From DATAEK01 sp036258055 (GTDB taxonomy: Bacteria > Acidobacteriota > Vicinamibacteria > Vicinamibacterales > 2-12-FULL-66-21), in assembly GCA_036258055.1 (NCBI GenBank), contig DATAEK010000447.1, positions 1 to 33,050 of the forward strand: a DNA stretch of 33,050 bases, read 5' to 3'. The notes below the pieces were generated by a model. That model saw nothing but the letters and a program-made list of their open reading frames with translations, made no database searches and had not been told where the DNA came from. The first letter of the stretch is position 1, and every line of letters begins with the position of its first letter. This document shows, piece by piece, positions 9,078-16,173 of this stretch. The position numbers were made by a program, and so were the translations under genes.

Positions 9078-10364
9078 TCAAGCCGCCATCGACACCGCGG
9101 CTTCCTCGACGCCGCGGCCGGTCACTCTCGTGACCTCGAACTCGAGACGGTCGTAACGCACGATGTCACCGACTCGCGGCGGGCGTCCCAGAACGGTGAG
9201 GATGAGACCGCTGACGCTGTCGACGTCCTGATGCTCGAGCTCGAGGTCGAACTCACGTCCGATCTCGTCGATGCGCATGGTTCCAGGAACCCGCAGCCGG
9301 CCCCCGCGGTCGCGATACATTGCCGGCGTCCCTGATCCTTCCTCGATCTCGCCGACGACTTCGTCGAACAGATCCTCGAGCGTGACGATGCCGGACGTCC
9401 CACCGTGCTCGTCGAGCACGATCACCATCTGCGTCCGCTCGCGCCGCATCGTCGCGAGCACTGTATCGAGCGGCGCCGTTTCCGGTACGAGTGGAACGGG
9501 GCGGGCGTGCGCGGGAGTAATCGTTTCGCCGCGAAGGAGCATCCGCAGGAGATCCTTGATGTGAATCATGCCAAGGATGTGATCGAGGTCGCTCTCGACG
9601 ACCGGATATCTCGTATGCGAAGACCGTTTGAGCAGCTCTCGAATCCGATCGGGAGTGCTGCCGACCGGAATTCCCGTAATCCGGACGCGTGGCACCATGG
9701 CTTCTCCCGCGGTCAGGTCGCCGAACTCGAACAGCTCCTGAAGCATCTGACCGGACTCGGATCGAATGACCCCCAGCTCTTCGCTCTCCTGGACGATCAG
9801 CTGTAACTCCTCCGGCGTGTAGTACTGCTCGGTGTTCTGGGCCTGTCGGTTGACGCCGACGAGTCTCAACACCGCGTTTCCGGTTCCGTTCAGCGCCACC
9901 ACCAGCGGATACACGATGCTCTTGATCCAGAGCATCGGCGGCGTGATCCAAAGCGCCATGCGCTCGGCCTGCTGGAGCGCCAGCGATTTCGGCACCATCT
10001 CGCCGATGACGATGTGGAAGTAAGTCAGGATCGCGATCGCGAGAACGCTCGCCACGCCGTGCGAAAAGAGCCACGCCGGCCCGGCCGCCCGGCCGAGCAT
10101 CGCGAAGAGGCTGTCGGCCAGGACATGCTCGCCGTACATGCCGAGGCCGAGGCTGGCGACCGTGATGCCAAGCTGCGCAGTTGCGATGTAGCGATCCTGA
10201 CGCTGCGGATCCCGCAGCACGGACTGAACGATGACCGCCAGGCGATTGCCCCGAGCCGCACGCGCGTCGATCGCCGCACGAGGCGCGCCCACGATGGCGA
10301 ACTCCGCGGCCACGAAGAGGCCGTTGAGGAGAATGAGCCCGGCGATGATCAGAAATGCGGTCAT
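9078..10364 (-). CDS. CNNM/CorC-type membrane protein with CBS pair (second of tandem pair)
   Basis: 428 residues, hemolysin-C/CorC/CNNM family. The start is ATG 10364, overlapping the stop of the upstream paralogue in an ATGA arrangement; the frame is open further upstream but the protein homology begins at MTAFLIIAGLILLNGLFVAA. Domains in order: a DUF21/CNNM transmembrane domain (about 1-185) with VAAEFAIVGAPRAAI and VIGEMVPKSLALQ; a CBS pair (about 205-330) beginning at GEAMVPR with the ILGMIHIKDLL and GGTSGIVTLEDLFDEVVGEI motifs; and a C-terminal CorC/HlyC domain (about 345-425) containing DVDSVSGLILTVLGRPP. Family members export or regulate Mg2+ or other divalent cations at the inner membrane. 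The pair is probably one functional unit. Confidence 0.92.
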   Translation of the reverse strand: MTAFLIIAGLILLNGLFVAAEFAIVGAPRAAIDARAARGNRLAVIVQSVLRDPQRQDRYIATAQLGITVASLGLGMYGEHVLADSLFAMLGRAAGPAWLFSHGVASVLAIAILTYFHIVIGEMVPKSLALQQAERMALWITPPMLWIKSIVYPLVVALNGTGNAVLRLVGVNRQAQNTEQYYTPEELQLIVQESEELGVIRSESGQMLQELFEFGDLTAGEAMVPRVRITGIPVGSTPDRIRELLKRSSHTRYPVVESDLDHILGMIHIKDLLRMLLRGETITPAHARPVPLVPETAPLDTVLATMRRERTQMVIVLDEHGGTSGIVTLEDLFDEVVGEIEEGSGTPAMYRDRGGRLRVPGTMRIDEIGREFDLELEHQDVDSVSGLILTVLGRPPRVGDIVRYDRLEFEVTRVTGRGVEEAAVSMAA

Positions 10365-11668
10365 GCCATCGCATCCTCGGGAGGGCGCGGGGTCCCGACG
10401 ATGACCGACGCAATCGTGCCGCCTTCGACGACCTCGATCTCGACCTGGACGCCGTCGATAGTCACGACTTCGCCCGGCTCGGGAACACGCCCGAGCATCG
10501 AGACAATCGTCGCGGCGATCGTGTTGCCTCCGCCGCTCCACGATCGCAGCACCGGGCCGGCCTGATCCACGCGCATGGCGCCAGGAAGACGGGTCCGGCC
10601 GTCCGGCAGTGTCAGCGCCTTCAGCTGGGCCGACTTGAATTCATCCGACACGCCTCCGAGCAGCTCCGCGACGACATCTTCGAGGGTGATGAGCCCCGCG
10701 ACCTGACCGTGATCGTCTTCGACCAGCGCCTGATGACTCCGCCGTTCACGCAGGAACGCGAGCAACCGATCGGCGGGCATCGAATCTCTGACGCGAACGA
10801 TCGGGCGCAGCAGCGGAAGGATCGACGAGCGCCCGGCGCCGCTGATGTAGTCCATCACGAGGTCCTTGGTGTGCAGGATGCCCGAGATGTGGTTGAGGGA
10901 CCCGCGGTAGACCGGCAGGCGGCTGTACGGGCTCGTGGCGACGACCCGCAGAACGTCCTCGAAGGGCGTGGACGCATCGATCGCCTGGAGTCGCGCGCGG
11001 GGGACCATGAGCTGGCGTGCCGTCCGGAGCCCGAGCCTCAGGGCACGGTGCAGCCGCACCTGCTCGAGAGGCTCGAGCAGACCTCCGTCGCGGCTTTCAG
11101 CGATGAGGAGCTCGATCTCTTCGGGTGAGTGCACGTGGCGATGTCCGGTGGAGGACATGCCGAGAATCTTCAGCAGCGCAACGCCGCTGCCGTTCAAGAA
11201 CACGATGGACCACGCGAACAGCCGCAGCGACCACTGCATCGGCAGGACGGTCACAAGCGCCGTCCGCGTGGGATCCTGGAGCGCGATGGATTTGGGAACC
11301 AGCTCGCCAAGAATCATGGCGAGCACCGTGAGCGTGAGCAGCACGACCGCCACCGACGCTGATTTGGCCGACTCCGGCCGCATGCCAATCGCTTCGAGCA
11401 ACGGCGCGAGACGCGGTGCAATGCTGGCCTGTCCGTAGGCTCCGAGGATCAGACTTGACAGCGTGATCCCGACCTGCGACGCCGCGATGTAGCGGTCCAG
11501 CGCACGGGGATCGTCGAGAACAGGAAGGATTCGGGCGGCAAGCCCATTGCCGTCTTCGGCCAGACGGCGTAGCCGGCTGCGCCGCGCACCGACTGCCGCG
11601 AACTCAGCCGCCACATACAGCGCCGTCAGCAGGATCAAGAAGAGGATGATCGCCGCCGCGGAGAGCAT
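10361..11668 (-). CDS. CNNM/CorC-type membrane protein with CBS pair (first of tandem pair)
   Basis: 435 residues, same architecture as its downstream neighbour but clearly diverged. The DUF21/CNNM membrane domain (about 1-185) contains YVAAEFAAVGARRSRL, SQVGITLSSLILGAYGQ and LGELVPKSIALQ. The CBS pair (about 215-335) contains LMVPRARLQAID, ISGILHTKDLVMDYI and GQVAGLITLEDVVAELLGG. The C-terminal CorC domain (about 345-425) contains GNTIAATIVSMLGRVPEPGE. The start ATG 11668 has no obvious Shine-Dalgarno. Its stop TGA overlaps the next start, predicting translational coupling. The likely role is divalent-cation efflux or its control; HlyC-type haemolysis is a historic name only. Confidence 0.92.
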   Translation of the reverse strand: MLSAAAIILFLILLTALYVAAEFAAVGARRSRLRRLAEDGNGLAARILPVLDDPRALDRYIAASQVGITLSSLILGAYGQASIAPRLAPLLEAIGMRPESAKSASVAVVLLTLTVLAMILGELVPKSIALQDPTRTALVTVLPMQWSLRLFAWSIVFLNGSGVALLKILGMSSTGHRHVHSPEEIELLIAESRDGGLLEPLEQVRLHRALRLGLRTARQLMVPRARLQAIDASTPFEDVLRVVATSPYSRLPVYRGSLNHISGILHTKDLVMDYISGAGRSSILPLLRPIVRVRDSMPADRLLAFLRERRSHQALVEDDHGQVAGLITLEDVVAELLGGVSDEFKSAQLKALTLPDGRTRLPGAMRVDQAGPVLRSWSGGGNTIAATIVSMLGRVPEPGEVVTIDGVQVEIEVVEGGTIASVIVGTPRPPEDAMA

Positions 11669-11686
11669 GCGGGGGGATGGTACATC

Positions 11687-11733
11687 AGTCGGCAGTCCCT
11701 ATGCGCGACTGTCGACTGTCGACTGCCGACTAC
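11687..11733. repeat. heptanucleotide array with 11-bp inverted repeat
   Basis: CGACTGT, CGACTGT, CGACTGC and CGACTAC follow one another at 11706-11733. An inverted copy, AGTCGGCAGTC at 11687-11697, pairs perfectly with GACTGCCGACT at 11721-11731 across a 23-nt loop. The array overlaps the TAG stop of the ADOP gene (11730-11732) and lies 19-65 bp upstream of the first CNNM gene. It could act as a terminator for the permease transcript. Confidence 0.9.
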
Positions 11734-14141
11734 TCACTCCTCAGCGCAATCACCGGATCCACCCGCGTCGCTCGTCGGCCCGGGAGATAGCTCGCGAGGA
11801 CGGCGACGGCACCGAGAACGGTCGCGACGGCAAGGAACGTCGCAGGATCGGTCGGCGCGGTGGCGTAGAGCAGTCCTGTCATGAGCCTCGTCAGGAGCAG
11901 CGCCACGGCGCTGCCGATGGCCATGCCGACGACCGCGAGCATGACCGCGTGACCAACGATCATTCGCAGAACGTCCTGCTGCTGCGCGCCGAGCGCCATG
12001 CGGATGCCGATTTCCTGCGTGCGCTGCGTGACACTGTAGGCGATCACTCCGTAGATGCCCACGGCCGCGAGCATCAGCGCGGCGCTGGCGAAGATCGTGA
12101 GCAGCAGCATCAGCAGACGCCGCTCCGCCAGCGAGTTCGCGACGACCTCGTCCATGGTCTTCACGTCCGCGACCGCAAGCTGCGCGTCTTGATCGTGAAT
12201 CAATCCGGTGACGGCGTTGACGACGGCCGATGGATCCCCCGCGGTGCGGATGGCAATCGTCATCGATCCGTAGACGTTGCGTGCGTAGGGCCAGTAGGTC
12301 GTGGGACGCGCCTGCACGTCGAGCCCGGCGTGCTTCGCGTCGCCCACGATCCCGATGATTTCGTCGTCGCGGTTGTCGTCCCAGGAAATCCGCATGCGCT
12401 TGCCGAGGGCGTCCTGGCCCGGCCAGTACTTGTGCGCGAGCGTTTCGTTGACAACGACGCGGTCTTTTGCGTCAGCGGGGTCGTGTTCGTTGAAGAGCCG
12501 TCCCTTCAGGAGCGGAATGCCCATGGCCTTGAGGTAGTCGTGGGTGATGACCCTCACGTCCGCGACCGGTTCCTGTCCCATCGGCGGCTTGGGTTTGTCC
12601 ACGACGATGAACGATGTGGCCGAGCCAAGGCCGATCAGCGGCAGCGTGCTGGTTGCGCCCGCGGCCTGCACGCCGGGAAGCGCGTCGATGCGGGTGAACA
12701 GTCGCTCGTAGAACTGAATGTAGTTGGGATTCGCCGGGTAGCGCGACGGCGGCAGCGACACGCGCATCGTCACCGTGTTCGCGGTCTTGAAGCCCGGGTC
12801 GACGTCGAGGAGCTGACGAAAACTGCGCATCAGAAGGCCGGCACCGACGAGCAGCACGAGCGCCAGCGCGATCTCCACGACGACGAACGTGCTCCGCGTG
12901 CGATTGCCCCGTGCAGCGGATCCCGTTCGCCCGCCCTCCTTGAGCGCGTTCGTCAGCGAGTCGGCAGACGACGTGAGCGCCGGGACGATGCCGAAGATGA
13001 GGCCGCTCAGGAGCGACACCCCCAGCGTGAAGATCAACACCGGCGGATCGAGCCCCACGAGCTCCAGGCGCTGAATGGGCAACCGAGCGGCTACCACGAG
13101 CCGCAGGAACCGGAGCGCCCACCACGCCAGGAGCAGGCCGGTCGCACCGCCCGCGGCTGCAAGCAGCAGGCTTTCGGCGAGCAGCTGCCGGACGAGACGG
13201 CCGCGCCCGGCGCCAAGCGCCGACCGTACGGCGAGCTCGCGCTGGCGAGCGGTCGCGCGCGCAAGCAGCAGGTTCGCGACGTTCGCGCACGCGATCAGGA
13301 GCACGAACACGACGGCGCCGAGCAGCACGAAGAGCGCCGGTCGGACGTCGCCGGTGAGCTGTTCACGCAACGGAACGACGTTGGCCGTCCATCCGGTGTC
13401 GAACTCGGGGAACATCCGCGTCAGCTCGGCGTGCACGCGCGTCATGTCCTCCTGCGCGCGAGCAAAGGTCACGTCAGGCTTCAGACGGCCGACGACGACG
13501 ATCCCGCGGCCGCGTGGGATTCGCGACTGCGCCGTGAACGTCAGCGGCGACCAGAGATCGACGGTCTTGTCGAGAAACGAAAACCCGGGCGGCATGACAC
13601 CGACGACCAGGTACGGCTGGCCCAGCAGCATGATTGGTTGCTGCAGGATCGAGGGATCGCCGTTGAATCGTCGCTTCCACAGCCGATCGCTGATGATCAC
13701 GGCACTGTGCCCGGGCTGCCCTTCTTCCTCGGTGAACGTACGGCCAAGCGCCGGCTGCACGCCGAGGATGGCAAAGAACTGTCGCGCGACGAACTGCGCA
13801 GGGATCTCTTCGGGCTCACCGGCACCGGTCAGCGTGCGATTGAACGTCTGCGTCAGCGCGGCGATGTCCGTGAACACCTGGTTCGCATCGCGCCAGTGCA
13901 TGTAGTTGGCGGGACCGACGGGGTTCGTCTTGCGATCGCGCGGGATGTTGCGCTCCCAGATCACCGCGAGCCGGTCCGGATCCTCGTACGGCAGCCGCTT
14001 GAGGAGCAGCGTGTTGATGACGCTGAAAATCGCGGTGTTCGCGGCGATGCCGATCGCCAGCGCCGCGACCGCTACGATCGTGAAGGCGGGCGAGCGCATG
14101 AGCAGACGAAAGCCGTGACGGAGGTCGTGGAGGAGGGTCAT
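11730..14141 (-). CDS. ADOP-family FtsX/MacB-like ABC permease
   Basis: 803 residues from ATG 14141 (MTLLHDLRHGFRLLMRSP, the usual ADOP N-terminus). A GTG three codons earlier at 14150 is an alternative. Hydrophobic helix 1 is at about 20-42. The first MacB core contains ALGRTFTEEEGQPGHSAVII and ISDRLWKRRFNGDP. FtsX unit 1 has ANVANLLLARATARQRELAV. A second MacB core follows (about 420-640). FtsX unit 2 has GVIAYSVTQRTQEIGIRMAL, and the protein ends with PGRRATRVDPVIALRSE. As with the paralogue at 1856, no ATP-binding subunit is adjacent. Both proteins show strong conservation of the two FtsX units but diverged periplasmic cores, suggesting the same mechanism with different periplasmic partners. 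The stop codon lies within a 7-bp repeat array. Confidence 0.92.
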   Translation of the reverse strand: MTLLHDLRHGFRLLMRSPAFTIVAVAALAIGIAANTAIFSVINTLLLKRLPYEDPDRLAVIWERNIPRDRKTNPVGPANYMHWRDANQVFTDIAALTQTFNRTLTGAGEPEEIPAQFVARQFFAILGVQPALGRTFTEEEGQPGHSAVIISDRLWKRRFNGDPSILQQPIMLLGQPYLVVGVMPPGFSFLDKTVDLWSPLTFTAQSRIPRGRGIVVVGRLKPDVTFARAQEDMTRVHAELTRMFPEFDTGWTANVVPLREQLTGDVRPALFVLLGAVVFVLLIACANVANLLLARATARQRELAVRSALGAGRGRLVRQLLAESLLLAAAGGATGLLLAWWALRFLRLVVAARLPIQRLELVGLDPPVLIFTLGVSLLSGLIFGIVPALTSSADSLTNALKEGGRTGSAARGNRTRSTFVVVEIALALVLLVGAGLLMRSFRQLLDVDPGFKTANTVTMRVSLPPSRYPANPNYIQFYERLFTRIDALPGVQAAGATSTLPLIGLGSATSFIVVDKPKPPMGQEPVADVRVITHDYLKAMGIPLLKGRLFNEHDPADAKDRVVVNETLAHKYWPGQDALGKRMRISWDDNRDDEIIGIVGDAKHAGLDVQARPTTYWPYARNVYGSMTIAIRTAGDPSAVVNAVTGLIHDQDAQLAVADVKTMDEVVANSLAERRLLMLLLTIFASAALMLAAVGIYGVIAYSVTQRTQEIGIRMALGAQQQDVLRMIVGHAVMLAVVGMAIGSAVALLLTRLMTGLLYATAPTDPATFLAVATVLGAVAVLASYLPGRRATRVDPVIALRSE

Positions 14142-14157
14142 GAGGGACACTATTCTT

Positions 14158-14292
14158 CGCTGTCCGCGGTCCGCTGTCCGCGGTCCGCTGGTGGTCCGGT
14201 CTAAAGCCGGAGATGTGACCGCTGTCCGCTTACCGGTTCATGTAGCGTCCGGCTTTAGCCTTCTAGCGGACTGCGGCCAGCGGCCAGCGACA
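14158..14292. repeat. composite intergenic element: heptads, REP-like inverted repeat, inverted heptads
   Basis: Five heptads of CGCTGTC/CGCGGTC type lie at 14158-14192. An inverted repeat follows, whose arms share CTAAAGCCGGA: left about 14193-14211, right 14242-14260. Four heptads of opposite orientation (AGCGGAC, TGCGGCC, AGCGGCC, AGCGACA) lie at 14265-14292. The right arm GTAGCGTCCGGCTTTAGCC is identical to 26326-26344. The element occupies almost the whole gap between the HEAT gene stop (14297) and the ADOP start (14141). Confidence 0.85.
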
Positions 14293-14296
14293 AGAT

Positions 14297-15283
14297 TCAC
14301 TTCCCGATGACGCCGATGGCCCAGGCGGCCTGGCGGCGAACGGACGCGTCCTGATCCTTGAGCGCGGCGAGCAGTCCATTGAGCGCACGTGTGTTGCCGA
14401 TCGCGCCAAGCGCCCAGGCAGCCTGCGAGCGGACGCCCGCGGCCTGATCGCTCAGTGCTCGCACGAGCCCGTCGACCGCTCCCTCGTCGTCGATGGCGCC
14501 GAGCGCCCAGGCCGCTTGTTTGCGGACGCCGGCTGAAGAATCGCCGAGCGCGTGGATCAGCGGCTGAACCGCGGCGCGATCGTCAATCGCGCCCAGGGCC
14601 CACGCTGCCTGCTGGCGCGCGTGCTCGTCGGAATCGGTGAGGACCTCAGTGAGCGGCTGGACGGCGCGGGGATCGTCGATGGCGCCGAGCGCCCATGCCG
14701 CCTGCTTCCGGACGCGCGGGTTGTCGTCCTTGAGCGCGGTCAGGAGCGCCGGTACGGCGGCGCGATCATCGAGGGCGCCCAGGGCCCACGCGGCCTGCTC
14801 GCGGACCTGCGGTTCCCGATCCCTGATGACGTCGATGAGCGGCTTGACCGCGCGGGGGTCATCGAGCGCGCCGAGCGCCCACGCGGCATTCTTGCGCGCC
14901 ACCCACGACGGCCGCTGCACTGCCGCGAGGACCGCGGTGACGGCGCGCGAGCCAATGGCCACGAGCGCGCTCGCCGCCTGCTCTCCTGGTGTCGTGACGT
15001 CGTCGTTCGAGCCGCGCCACCACCGGCGGTCGCAGACTGTGGGCTCCACCGGCGAGGCGTCGTCGAGGAGCGCGACGAGCGGCTCGATGGCCTCGGCGGC
15101 ACCGTCGCCAAGCTCACGCAGCTCGCAGGCCGCGCGCGTGCGCGTGACGGCGTCGTTGGCGCGCAGTTCGGCGACCAGCTGCCGCGCGTCGCGGCTCTGA
15201 TCCGGTGGCGTCCGTAGATCGTCGCCGCTGCCGGTGAGGAACACCGCCAGCGCCACCATTCCACAACCGAACGAGCGGATCAT
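14297..15283 (-). CDS. exported HEAT-repeat protein with QAAWALGA-type repeats
   Basis: 328 residues, second gene of a two-gene operon; it begins 4 bp after the upstream HEAT gene stop, with GGGGAGA as probable Shine-Dalgarno inside that gene's end. Residues 1-20 form a hydrophobic signal peptide-like segment, so the protein is predicted to be exported. Residues 33-120 contain degenerate repeats and an insert with Cys/Trp (about 79-98). Then seven HEAT (PBS-lyase-type) units begin near residues 129, 160, 191, 222, 253, 284 and 315, an exact 31-residue period, with consensus VRxQAAWALGAIDDxRAV. Such arrays form alpha-solenoid scaffolds for protein-protein contacts and have no catalytic residues. 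Its operon partner and the BlaI-type operator upstream link it to the M56/BlaI genes. The partner protein or ligand is unknown. Confidence 0.85.
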   Translation of the reverse strand: MIRSFGCGMVALAVFLTGSGDDLRTPPDQSRDARQLVAELRANDAVTRTRAACELRELGDGAAEAIEPLVALLDDASPVEPTVCDRRWWRGSNDDVTTPGEQAASALVAIGSRAVTAVLAAVQRPSWVARKNAAWALGALDDPRAVKPLIDVIRDREPQVREQAAWALGALDDRAAVPALLTALKDDNPRVRKQAAWALGAIDDPRAVQPLTEVLTDSDEHARQQAAWALGAIDDRAAVQPLIHALGDSSAGVRKQAAWALGAIDDEGAVDGLVRALSDQAAGVRSQAAWALGAIGNTRALNGLLAALKDQDASVRRQAAWAIGVIGK

Positions 15284-15287
15284 CGTC

Positions 15288-16091
15288 TTATCTCCCCGCC
15301 GCCGGCATCACATCTCCGCCGGCCGGACGCGGATGCGGGTGCGGATGGGGATTGGGATTGGGGTTCGGCATGGGCATGGGCATCGGCATCGGCATCGGAT
15401 GCGGCGTTCCGCCAAAGTGTTCGTGATCGCCGTCACCACCGATCTCCGCGAGTGCCCGCACGGCGGACCTGCGGACCGCAGGGTCTTCGTCCTTGAGCGC
15501 GGCGGTCAGTGCCTCGACGGCGCGCGTGTCACGGATCTCGCCAAGCGCAGAAATCGCGCGCCGCCGGACGTCGACGTTGCTGTCGCGAACCGCGCCGATG
15601 AGCGCGTCGACTGAACCGCGGTCGCGCAGCTCGCCGAGCGCCGACGCCGCGCGGGCACGTACGCGCGCGTCGCTGTCCTTGAGCGCACCGGCGAGCGCCG
15701 GCACCGCACGCGCGTCGCCGATCTCTCCGAGCGCGCTGATCGCGTGCTGACGAACCTCGACCTGGCTGTCTTTGAGCGCCTCCATGAGCCCCGGGACCGC
15801 GCGCGTGTTGCGCAGCTCACCGAGGGCGGCGGCGGCCTGACGCCTGACGCCCGGATCGCTGTCTTTCAACGCCGCGACCAGGCCGTCAATCGCCGCCTCG
15901 GACGGGCTCTTCTGCGCCGTCACGCCCCAGTCGCGCGTCGGATGGAGAATCCCATCGAGCGCGGACTGCGCGGCGCTCCGCTGCGCGGGCGCGGAGAACT
16001 GCAGCGTGGGGTGGAGGAAGATGTAGCCCGCGCCGAAGAAGATGGCGCTGGATTTGAGGAGCGTGCGAACGAACACGGTCAACGGCGTCAT
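15288..16091 (-). CDS. exported HEAT-repeat protein with Pro-Met/Pro-His tail
   Basis: 267 residues. ATG 16091 has AGGAG at 16098-16102 at good spacing; this site abuts a BlaI-type palindrome (16102-16117). Residues 8-30 are hydrophobic (signal or membrane anchor). Five HEAT units start at residues 82, 113, 144, 175 and 206, an exact 31-residue period, with ALGEIRD as the signature word rather than the ALGAIDD or ALGQLRD of its neighbours. Residues 223-257 form an unusual tail: His-rich GDHEHFGG, then alternating Pro-Met, Pro-Asn and Pro-His dipeptides. Met- and His-rich tails can bind copper or nickel in other exported proteins; whether this one does is speculation. It is the first gene of the operon, followed after 4 bp by the QAAWALGA-type gene. 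Confidence 0.83.
   Translation of the reverse strand: MTPLTVFVRTLLKSSAIFFGAGYIFLHPTLQFSAPAQRSAAQSALDGILHPTRDWGVTAQKSPSEAAIDGLVAALKDSDPGVRRQAAAALGELRNTRAVPGLMEALKDSQVEVRQHAISALGEIGDARAVPALAGALKDSDARVRARAASALGELRDRGSVDALIGAVRDSNVDVRRRAISALGEIRDTRAVEALTAALKDEDPAVRRSAVRALAEIGGDGDHEHFGGTPHPMPMPMPMPMPNPNPNPHPHPHPRPAGGDVMPAAGR
15321..15401. repeat. 6-bp-period coding microsatellite
   Basis: This stretch encodes the alternating Pro-Met/Asn/His tail of the HEAT gene at 15288-16091. On the plus strand it reads as runs of GGCATG/GGCATC, then GGGATT, then GGATGC/GGGTGC hexamers. Such an in-frame hexamer array can change length by slippage without shifting the frame. Confidence 0.9.
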
Positions 16092-16101
16092 GGTCTTCTC
16101 C

Positions 16102-16117
16102 TGCTAGAAAACTAGCA
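16102..16117. promoter_or_regulatory. candidate BlaI-family operator, 16-bp palindrome
   Basis: TGCTAGAAAACTAGCA has perfect 6-bp arms (TGCTAG/CTAGCA) around AAAA. It lies 11-26 bp upstream of the ATG of the HEAT gene at 16091 and touches its Shine-Dalgarno. The same layout (TGCTAT-GAAA-ATAGCA) occurs at 19056-19071 upstream of the BlaI-like gene. The match of arm sequence, spacing and A-rich centre suggests that the same repressor binds both. Confidence 0.7.
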
Positions 16118-16173
16118 TCACGAACAACACCGGCGGCACGCGGCGGCAGCGCAGCCGGTATTCGGACGTCGAA

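Noticed and set aside
7516..9081. 521-codon minus-strand open frame opposite the APC permease
   Set aside because: Charged, low-quality translation with a start inside the repeat array; shadow of the permease.
11547..14204. Very long open frame on the plus strand opposite the ADOP permease
   Set aside because: Its product is extremely Arg/Asp/His-rich with no hydrophobic pattern or family motif, while the minus strand encodes a well-conserved permease. It is a GC-driven shadow.
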